Shown here: piece after piece, positions 60,301 to 64,000 of the stretch
Layout of the letters: the number at the start of each line of letters is the position of its first letter
Position numbering within the stretch: position 1 is the first letter of the stretch
Source: Branchiostoma floridae
Taxonomy: Eukaryota > Chordata > Leptocardii > Amphioxiformes > Branchiostomatidae
Direction of reading: 5' to 3'
Length of the DNA: 64,000 nucleotides
Assembly: GCF_000003815.2 (NCBI RefSeq)
Contig: NC_049982.1
Span: forward strand, 29,303,641-29,367,640
Translations under genes and position numbers: made by a program
The notes under the pieces: model-generated
Told to the model about the DNA's origin: nothing
Database searches by the model: none
What the model saw: only the letters and a program-made list of their open reading frames with translations

Positions 60301-63300
60301 TTAAGTTCGCGGTTAAGTGGTCACCGCGAAAACCGGGAACATTAATCCACCGCGAACATTTCTGCATTTACAGTATCAAGTCGACGGACAGTGTTTTCAA
60401 ACTGCAATACCTAACAGAAATGCAATTTGAAACCACCGTCCATCGACTTGATATCCCTAAATATCCCTATCTGTAAGTAAAACGGATATAGGTTACCTCA
60501 GTCTGTAAAATGCAGACTTGCCTTCAAGCATTTGTGGAGTCTATATATATTGAACAAGTGAAGTTTGAGTTTCAAAAGAAACAAGTTACTCCATCCATCC
60601 ATCCAGCTACTAACAAATCAAACAAGTTACTAACAAATCAAAATTTTTATCTTAACTTAAAGACATCAGAGAGAAAATTTTCCAGATAAGTCATGCCATT
60701 CATTCCCTTATTCTGATGTAACAATTTCCCATAACACTGAAAGAAGGGAAAATATAGAATTATGCATTTGGTAGCTTGAATAATTGTGTCATTAATATAC
60801 AAGGGGGCCTTACATCTAATTCAACTCTAATTTCATACCAGAGCGCTTCTGCTTTCTTGTTTGACATTTCTTTGTAAAATTAGCATTTTAATAATATGTG
60901 TGTACAGAATTCCCTGTGTAGTACATTGTACCTGGGGTGTATGTAGTTGTTCAGGTCCTCATCTAGTTGGTTCAGTCGGTAAGCCAGGCTCAACATCAGG
61001 CGATCCTGTTCTACGTCCTATGGGGGCATGAACAACATCAGTATGGTACAACGTCATCTGACAACATTACAAAAAATGGAAGATAGACTCAACATCAGGC
61101 GATCCTGCTCTACGTCCTATGGGGGCATGAACAACATCAGTATTGTACAACGTCATCTGACAACATTACACAAAATGGAAGTTTTGTAGATAGACTCAAC
61201 ATCAAGCGATCAGCTCTATGTCCTATGGGGGCATGAACAACATCAGTATTGTACAACGTCATCTGACAACATTACACAAAATGGAAAATAGACTAAACAT
61301 CAGGCGATCCTGCTCTACATCCTATGGGGGCAAGAACAACATCAGTACTATACAATGTCTTCTGACAACATTAAACAGAATAGAAATAATATCTTGTAGT
61401 GCAAAAACATAAAGGTGTAAAAAAGCACTGTGTAAAAAATGCATATTTTACAAGACTAATTTTTTTTCTAGTGTTCCAATTTGGTACATTAGGCAATTAT
61501 TCCTTAACACTACACAATGTATAATAATGATAAAAACTGCATGGAGTTTATTTTCTGACAAATAGGGTATACAAATAAGTATGAGAAATTGTGTATCATA
61601 AAAATGTATAAATGTACATGTACAAAGAAGCAAGAAAAAGTTGACTCTAATCGGCTAACTTATTACAATACTTCTTTCTGTTACTATCGAAGGTACATTT
61701 AACTCAAATATTGTTGTCTGTAATAATAATACTTTGCTGCCTAAGTCCGTACATTTTTTGTTTCATCATACGATCAACGATCTCTACAAAGCCCTTCGAG
61801 GTATGGACGTACAATAATGGTATTCCATCTATTAAGTACAAAATTAATGTCTTTAAAACTTACAGCAGACCCCAGTCCCTGTTCACACAAAGTCACCACA
61901 TCCTCCATGAAGAAACTGTAGTACTCTGTAGCTGCCAGTTGGACCATGTCAAAGTACCTAAGATGGGACAGATATAGAATATAAACTTCATCTTTTAAAA
62001 TTTGTGCTAATAATTGGTCAAAATTTCAGCTTTAGGATTGATGTATTTATAAGCATTCTTATATTTTTGTGTGTACTTTATGAATATTTTGATGGTTGTT
62101 TATCTAATAATGTTTTGACTTTTGGTATTTGTGAAAGTTTTGTTGCTTCTAAAGTAGTCTGTAAACATTCATCAATCTGATGTTATTTTTATTATGACAT
62201 GTTTAACGGTTTATTTATAGGACTGAATTTGACTCTCTGAAAAAAAAAAGAATTATGTTAAATCCAGTTAATCTATAAGTTTTAGAAAAATCATTTAAAT
62301 GCCTTGAAATTTAATCGAAAAGTTTGCTTACTTGGAAAACACCTGTTGAAAGTTCTCCTTGTAATCTTGGATCTCATCACGAATGTTGATCAACAAGATG
62401 TTCAACTGTAGGCAACATAAACATATGATGTTACATGCTGAAAGACGAGACATACACCAAAAGATGAAATGAACAGCCAATTAGTATCAGAGAACTCTTG
62501 ATTGGATTGCCAATCAGCACCAAGGAAAGGTAGAATCGATAGCCAATCAGTACCAATGAAAGGTTTAATGGATAGCCAATCAGTACAAGGAAAGATAGAC
62601 TGTGGTAAGATAAGGAAAGATGACCTAAACAGCCAATCAGCATCAAATAATTCTTGATTGGATTGCCAATCAGCACCAAGGGAAGGGAGAATGGATAGCC
62701 AAGTAGTACTTGGGAAAGATGGAGTAGAAAGACAAGGAAAGATTATCTGAACAGCCAATCAGTATCAAAAAACGCTTGATTGGATTGCCAATCAGCACCA
62801 AGGAAAGGTAAAATGAACAGCACATTTAAGTACCAAAGAAAGATGGAGTGGCGAGCCAATAAGCTCAAAGTAAGAGTTTAGACCGGTAGGTAAGCAAAGT
62901 ATAGACTGAGAATCATTATACTATTTAGATACTAGATGTCACTCTTCATATCTATCATGTTTTAATCAAGACTTAATATCCTTGCATGATTGGCTATCCC
63001 ATAAACTATTACTTGGTGCTGATTGGCTTACCACTCCATCTTTCCTTGGTACTGATTGGCTTTCATATGATCCATTTTGATGACATTGAATATGGAGAAT
63101 TAAAACTGATGTGCATGACTATAAAAGTTTCGTGGGGAGAGCATTTTCAAATGGCATCTGCCATTTTTTCATCAGCTCAGAATAGGGTTGTCATGTGTGT
63201 CAAAGGTCACACTGGTCACATGACACCACGGTGTTGTAGATGGAGGGAAGTCATGACCTACCAGTTTAGGAGACAGTCCTGGCCCATAGGTGTGCAGCTT

Positions 63301-64000
63301 TAGCTCATTCTGGGCCAGCGTTTTGTGTCTCTCATAGCTCAGGGCCAGACGTTCCTTTGCATATTGGACCAGCCACTGCTGCACACCTCGCACCTTCCGA
63401 CCAGTCAGAAGCTCTTTTACATTCAGTACAACCTCCAATAGGTCAATCAGAGATGCTGTAACAAGAGTGAAGAGTCTGTCATGATTTTGTTCCTCAAGGT
63501 TAAGTTATGGTCCCTCATTACAAATCATGCCAATGTATGTGTTCTTTTAGTAAGTGTTTATCCCAAATGGCAACTTTTGTGTTCCTCAAGGCACAGTGCT
63601 ACTCCCACATTACAAACTATGGCATGTGTTCCTAAAGGTACTCTGTTAGTCTTACTTACACAAATCATGACAAAGTTTTTATTCCCCAAGGTCACTGTAT
63701 TTGTGCCACATTACAAATCATAGCAATTACTGTGTCCCTCAAGGCACAGTGCTCCTCCCACATTACAAACTATGGCAATTTTTGCATTCTTTGAGATTTG
63801 TTAGTCTCCAGTCTATGTGAATCAGACAAAGAGTTTTCCATTGACAACTGCAACTATGAATACTACAATACTACTAACTTAGATACTACTACTAACTTAG
63901 TATCCATACTTACCAACAGCATGGGGCGGCTTGTTTTCCTTGAAGAGTCGTTTGATGCGAGTGAAGGCATTTCCACACTGACCATGTAGCAGCATCACTG
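38911..64000 (-). CDS. Large MUN-like (Munc13-related) protein with C-terminal DEP-like domain; 5' end beyond the window
   Basis: Twenty exons join without a frame error into 1376 aa (residue 1 = first complete codon at the window edge). Order: helical N-terminal part (1-178); MHD1-like start with WLDVMKEDV (about 196-204) and ADK, resembling the UNC13 block FVMQWLDENEDV; a disordered Ser/Asp-rich insert (about 225-610); MHD1 resuming at SYVDITCMIRRAAEF, comparable to UNC13 SVVDVFTQLNQSFE; MCVRINNIHALL at 770-781, comparable to the UNC13 ILMNNIQQL block; MHD2-like LQPLAEFLTNHFQAF and FVHAEGQGLDLEDL (about 918-1055), comparable to LQPLMDFLDGNLTLF and YFHAGGNGL; a DEP-like domain (about 1070-1175) split by an acidic insert; a Ser-rich tail. 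MUN domains act in SNARE assembly and vesicle priming; whether this protein does so is inference. No C2 domain is visible. I do not know the exact orthologue. Confidence 0.8.
39602..40049. mobile_element. MITE with ~31-bp TIRs
   Basis: Left TAAGGCCACGTTGATTTGAT and right ATCAAATCAACATGGCCTAA are near-exact inverted repeats, and they extend inward through TATATGGATGAC. The tip resembles the element at 35252-35629. It lies in the intron between exons 19 and 20. Confidence 0.8.
40127..40294 (-). CDS. Minus-strand gene, exon 19
   Basis: 168 bp: a Ser/Thr-rich, low-complexity segment (GSNVLSETSSLAG, TTGTTANTTGTG). Phases 1 to 1. Confidence 0.82.
40400..40746. mobile_element. hAT-like non-autonomous element
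   Basis: TIR CAGGGCTCTAGCCAGC at the left and its exact reverse complement at the right, flanked by the 8-bp direct repeat ATTGAACT (40392-40399 and 40747-40754). An 8-bp duplication with CAGGG ends is the hAT signature. Interior GACGGA words repeat in both orientations. Confidence 0.88.
40856..40975 (-). CDS. Minus-strand gene, exon 18 (second half of DEP-like domain)
   Basis: 120 bp: an Asp run from a (GAT)n tract, then EDLEQKAIQLCQAFLDSGVI, matching the DEP C-terminal half (A-x-L-G-Q-x-L-x-x-G-x-I). Phases 1 to 1. Confidence 0.88.
41061..41254. repeat. (ATTC)n microsatellite, two blocks
   Basis: ATTC runs at 41061-41086 and 41181-41254, separated by about 95 bp of mixed TC-rich sequence. 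Confidence 0.9.
41575..42369 (-). repeat. Tandem array spanning an exon-intron boundary (decoy donors)
   Basis: Seven complete units plus one partial unit of 95-102 bp copy the last ~70 bp of exon 17, its donor (GTATGAG) and about 30 bp of intron. Donor words lie at 41665, 41760, 41861, 41962, 42063, 42165 and 42266 (parent at 42361). In each unit the intron piece ends in a pyrimidine run followed by GGTACAACAG, giving a potential acceptor too, so each unit looks like a mini-exon of 53-59 nt. These lengths are not multiples of three, and a second copy would meet TGA, so inclusion would break the frame. Confidence 0.9.
42370..42616 (-). CDS. Minus-strand gene, exon 17 (first half of DEP-like domain, acidic end)
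   Basis: 247 bp: DFVPSRRLSAQNVRLPSLEV, then HSVRKCFSGRQMVDWVVSHA, which fits the DEP signature (F-G-S-E-VDW), then an acidic end LQEEEEEMDGTYDEEDA. Donor GCAG|GTATGA. The last 70 bp plus the following intron bases are amplified in tandem downstream. Phases 0 to 1. Confidence 0.88.
42860..43877. mobile_element. hAT-like 1-kb non-autonomous element with LINE cargo
   Basis: TIR AGGGCCCCAATG and its exact reverse complement, with CTTTATG duplicated outside (42853-42859 and 43879-43885; an eighth base differs). Subterminal regions at both ends hold many GCGTAGAGCGTAAT-like words, about five at the left and three at the right. The middle carries a LINE fragment in reverse orientation. Confidence 0.8.
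43117..43473 (-). pseudogene. LINE reverse-transcriptase C-terminal fragment
   Basis: A 118-aa ORF with RRKMSRLFMMYKMTNKLVDV, then YLIPAQKRTRNSHAFKY and FFPRT-like YFPRTIAEWNLL. This is the well-known tail downstream of the RT domain in CR1/L2-type LINEs. It has no catalytic part and sits wholly inside the hAT-like element. Confidence 0.75.
44543..44752. mobile_element. CTGTAAATGCA palindromic MITE
   Basis: TACTGTAAAATTCACTTCAAC at the left, AAAGTTTCTGTATTTACAGTA at the right, with family CGC blocks partly decayed. Confidence 0.65.
45374..45590. mobile_element. CTGTAAATGCA palindromic MITE
   Basis: TACTGTAAATGCATTTAAG at the left, GTTTCTGCATTTACAG at the right. Interior GGTTTCGCGGTAGCAGGAAA and its mirror are well preserved. 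Confidence 0.75.
45855..46005. mobile_element. Fragment of the 36.4-kb element family
   Basis: It contains GATGGAAGCCTAACTGTGATAC, then GGTCTGGAACACCTGTATCGGA and GTATGACATA, matching the tail of the tandem pair at 36397-37215. Confidence 0.5.
46020..46235. repeat. Dispersed repeat, also at 49400-49700
   Basis: The stretch from CTCGCTGCAGTACCGTA through CCACAACCGCTACACACCTAC and ATATGCTGTTGACCTAC recurs nearly unchanged at 49547-49690, and in part at 49405-49510. It is 3.4 kb away in the same intron. The family is unknown. Confidence 0.75.
46959..47289. mobile_element. hAT-like non-autonomous element
   Basis: TIR CAGGGTTGTAGCCAGC and its reverse complement GCTGGCTACAACCCTG. The flanking 8-mers GCTATGGC and GCCATGGC differ by one base. 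Same group as 40400-40746 (shared GCCAGC end) and the debris near 11140. Confidence 0.8.
47782..48009. mobile_element. Perfect 94-bp inverted repeat with hammerhead-like core
   Basis: Arms 47782-47875 and 47916-48009 are exact reverse complements around a 40-bp loop. The right arm on + holds CTGACGA (47927-47933), a 7-bp stem GGTGTCT/AGACATC, then GAAACGTA (47952-47959), preceded and followed by AGCT. This resembles a minimal type I hammerhead with a very short helix III, as known from Penelope-like elements. The left arm has the same motif on the minus strand. One extra A after CTGACGA departs from the consensus. Confidence 0.6.
48451..48671. mobile_element. CTGTAAATGCA palindromic MITE, reverse orientation
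   Basis: It begins TACTGTACATGAAGAAACTT and ends AAAATGCATTTACAGTA. CGCGGTGGTTTAATGTTCGCG and mirrored blocks are inside. Confidence 0.75.
49866..49946 (-). CDS. Minus-strand gene, exon 16
   Basis: 81 bp, 27 codons, phase 0: EGVLSELEWYTVPTRQLISQ onward. Acceptor TTTTCCAG, donor CAG|GTAAGG. Confidence 0.85.
50315..50414. mobile_element. Half copy of the CTGTAAATGCA MITE
   Basis: Only the end ACGAACTTAAATGCATTTACAGT and the adjacent CTACCACTAAATTGAATCCC block remain. Confidence 0.6.
50490..50555 (-). CDS. Minus-strand gene, exon 15
   Basis: 66 bp, 22 codons, phase 0: FLVQFVHAEGQGLDLEDLM. FVHAEGQGL corresponds to the YFHAGGNGL signature near the end of MHD2 in UNC13 proteins. Confidence 0.85.
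51396..51476 (-). CDS. Minus-strand gene, exon 14
   Basis: 81 bp, 27 codons, phase 0: DFEEEASKLKHQNNTAAKAK onward. Donor GCA|GTATGT. Confidence 0.8.
51977..52162 (-). CDS. Minus-strand gene, exon 13 (MHD2-like core)
   Basis: 186 bp, 62 codons, phase 0. RLQPLAEFLTNHFQAFSDWL and LQKSIWELIVK line up with the UNC13 MHD2 block (LQPLMDFLDGNLTLF, LKELWRIV). Confidence 0.88.
52205..52445. repeat. Tandem duplication, ~130-bp unit
   Basis: GAGACCATGGAACAAGATTA through GAGCCCTCTAGTGATGCCT occurs twice, in 52232-52310 and 52374-52440. It is intronic, directly upstream of exon 13. Confidence 0.85.
52707..53023 (-). CDS. Minus-strand gene, exon 12
   Basis: 317 bp: a Pro/Ser/Gly-rich linker (STSPWTDSDRDGTGHSS...) then an ordered stretch VVCHVRWHLHRVRNGLIRLL. 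Acceptor TTTCCAG, donor AAG|GTATGT. Phases 1 to 0. Confidence 0.85.
53679..53805 (-). CDS. Minus-strand gene, exon 11
   Basis: 127 bp: MCVRINNIHALLDVLPKVDE...DAVNE. The NNI block is the best-conserved MHD1-type motif in this protein. Phases 0 to 1. Confidence 0.85.
54802..54945 (-). CDS. Minus-strand gene, exon 10
   Basis: 144 bp, 48 codons, phase 0: MVQHLMGEKENYATWGC...YLCDSFEPVTEE. Donor GAG|GTGAGA. Confidence 0.85.
55487..55585 (-). CDS. Minus-strand gene, exon 9
   Basis: 99 bp, 33 codons, phase 0: VFSSVLCLYGDNLLCLDLC onward. Donor ATG|GTATGA. Confidence 0.85.
56140..56286 (-). CDS. Minus-strand gene, exon 8
   Basis: 147 bp, 49 codons, phase 0. Starts VLCPDESVLVPISEVETD and ends DIRYGLYQKLLQ. 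Donor CAG|GTAAAA. Confidence 0.85.
56484..57436. repeat. 33-bp CCAAT-box tandem repeat with 99-bp higher-order units
   Basis: Monomers of 33 bp carry TGATTGGCTATCC, an inverted CCAAT box, and CTATCTTTCCTTGG. Three monomer types form an exact 99-bp higher-order unit, with GCTGATTGGCTGTCC at 56715, 56814, 56913, 57012, 57111 and 57210. Because 33 is a multiple of three, long repetitive ORFs exist on both strands (up to 339 codons on minus, 57562-56543). These are judged non-coding, since the array lies in an intron between exons 7 and 8. Confidence 0.92.
57567..57680. mobile_element. Fragment of the 36.4-kb element family
   Basis: It contains CTCTGGCCTTCGGGCAATCC, then ATGGAATACCCTTGTTGTATTC and TATTTATATAACTT. 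This resembles the GC-rich head and the GGAATACACCGTGTTGTA block of 36397-37215. Confidence 0.4.
57694..58971 (-). CDS. Minus-strand gene, exon 7 (disordered insert)
   Basis: 1278 bp, exactly 426 codons, phase 0 at both ends. It opens YKPLTIMDKN and closes with an ordered helix, SYVDITCMIRRAAEFVETL. Between these the sequence is low-complexity: Ser/Thr-rich, with acidic runs (DDNDDDEN, SSDDDF) and a TTTTTT run, so it is probably disordered and phosphorylated. Acceptor CCCAACAG, donor AAG|GTGAGT. Confidence 0.9.
59060..59640. repeat. Diverged CCAAT-type 33-bp repeats
   Basis: About fifteen imperfect copies of GGTACTGATTGGCTATCCATTCTATCTTTC-type monomers (quoted in degenerate form), in the intron between exons 6 and 7. 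They are older than the homogeneous array at 56484-57436. Confidence 0.8.
59790..59895 (-). CDS. Minus-strand gene, exon 6 (start of MHD1-like region)
   Basis: 106 bp encoding HQRWRRSFLKQALHWLDVMK then EDVQ...GADK. The acceptor CTCTGCAG is strong. The donor AAG|GTCTGG is poor at positions +3 to +5, but it is the only one that keeps frame with exon 7. Confidence 0.8.
59992..60154. mobile_element. CTGTAAATGCA palindromic MITE, first of an adjacent pair
   Basis: It starts TACTGTAAATGCAGAAATG (the family's right end) and finishes TTAAATGCATTTACAGT (the left end), so it is inverted relative to the next copy 10 bp away. The middle is shortened. Confidence 0.8.
60164..60375. mobile_element. CTGTAAATGCA palindromic MITE, best-preserved copy
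   Basis: TACTGTAAATGCATTTAAG to CATTTCTGCATTTACAGTA. Full-length interior with AATTTCGCGGTAGCGGGAAA and ACTTTTCGCGGTGG blocks. A good reference for the family. Confidence 0.85.
60932..61017 (-). CDS. Minus-strand gene, exon 5
   Basis: 86 bp encoding DVEQDRLMLSLAYRLNQLDE...IHP. Its acceptor (CCCATAG) and first 30 bp are copied in tandem upstream (61018-61380). Phases 0 to 2. Confidence 0.85.
61018..61380 (-). repeat. Tandem array spanning an intron-exon boundary (decoy acceptors)
   Basis: Three extra copies of a ~99-106-bp unit hold the first ~30 bp of exon 5, its acceptor (CCCATAG) and upstream intron. Boundaries lie at 61116, 61222 and 61321 (real one at 61017). Copies are about 95% alike by eye. 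On the minus strand the decoys come before the true exon. Confidence 0.88.
61864..61957 (-). CDS. Minus-strand gene, exon 4
   Basis: 94 bp encoding YFDMVQLAATEYYSFFMEDV...GLGSA. Donor GCT|GTAAGT. Phases 2 to 0. Confidence 0.85.
62332..62405 (-). CDS. Minus-strand gene, exon 3
   Basis: 74 bp encoding LNILLINIRDEIQDYKENF. Acceptor CCTACAG, donor AA|GTAAGC. Phases 0 to 2. Confidence 0.85.
62470..62830. repeat. CCAAT-type repeats in inverted orientation
   Basis: About nine copies of AGCCAATCAGTACCAAGGAAAG-like monomers on the + strand (quoted in degenerate form), opposite to the arrays at 56484 and 59060. In the intron between exons 2 and 3. Confidence 0.8.
62985..63065. repeat. Short block of CCAAT-type repeats
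   Basis: Three monomers (GATTGGCTATCCC, GATTGGCTTACC, GATTGGCTTTC) in the same orientation as the main array, 150 bp from the inverted block. Confidence 0.75.
63262..63455 (-). CDS. Minus-strand gene, exon 2
   Basis: 194 bp encoding ASLIDLLEVVLNVKELL...ERLALSYERHKTL...GPGLSPKL. Acceptor TTGTTACAG, donor CTG|GTAGGT. Phases 1 to 0. Confidence 0.85.
63480..63790. repeat. Tandem repeat, ~55-60-bp unit
   Basis: About five diverged copies of a unit with TTCCTCAAGG, a CACATTACAAA tract and TATGGCAAT. Lies in the intron between exons 1 and 2 of the visible gene. Confidence 0.75.
63914..64000 (-). CDS. Minus-strand gene, exon 1 of window (partial)
   Basis: It reads VMLLHGQCGNAFTRIKRLF onward; donor TG|GTAAGT. 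The exon continues beyond the window edge. Ends phase 1. Confidence 0.8.

Noticed and set aside
38911-64000. Identity as MAP3K4 or another large N-terminal helical signalling protein
   Set aside because: No kinase domain, and the motif order matches MUN/MHD blocks better; no specific similarity to MAP3K4 was seen.

Overview
This is a eukaryotic, intron-rich window with long non-coding stretches, many small inverted-repeat transposons and boundary-spanning minisatellites. Gene content and repeat style fit an invertebrate deuterostome, most likely amphioxus (Branchiostoma). The genus is an inference: no rRNA or mitochondrial marker is present.

Three protein genes can be supported. (1) On the + strand, 2436-5420, one large exon encodes an LRR-ROC-COR protein of the MFHAS1/MASL1 (ROCO) type, possibly with a small 3' exon at 6204-6304. 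(2) On the + strand, 18689-33078, a three-exon secreted frizzled-related gene of the SFRP1/2/5 class: signal peptide and frizzled CRD in exon 1, a linker exon, and a netrin-like domain in exon 3. Joined, it encodes 315 aa. (3) On the - strand, running in from beyond position 64000 and ending at 38911, a gene with 20 visible exons whose frames and splice phases all join into 1376 residues. I do not recognise its exact orthologue. Its middle reads like the MUN region (MHD1 and MHD2) of Munc13/UNC13-type vesicle-priming factors, with a disordered insert of about 390 aa in MHD1. It is followed by a DEP-like domain with an acidic insert and a Ser-rich tail. Genes 2 and 3 converge, with candidate poly(A) signals about 1.4 kb apart (35904 on +, 37328 on -).

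Layout: 1-2281 has no gene; 2282-6304 is the MFHAS1-like gene; 6305-18688 is mostly transposon remnants plus one odd repeated ORF; 18689-36000 is the sFRP gene with a 12.8-kb second intron holding a 140-bp minisatellite; 36397-37215 is a tandem pair of an unknown element; 37330-64000 is the minus-strand gene, its introns packed with elements. These include hAT-like and pogo-like MITEs, a palindromic CTGTAAATGCA MITE family, a tRNA-derived SINE, and a perfect 94-bp inverted repeat with a hammerhead-like core.

The most unusual signals are in the minus-strand gene. Two exon boundaries (a donor at 42370 and an acceptor at 61017) have been amplified in tandem, each giving a row of decoy splice sites. 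One intron carries a 33-bp repeat organised in 99-bp higher-order units, with one CCAAT box per monomer.
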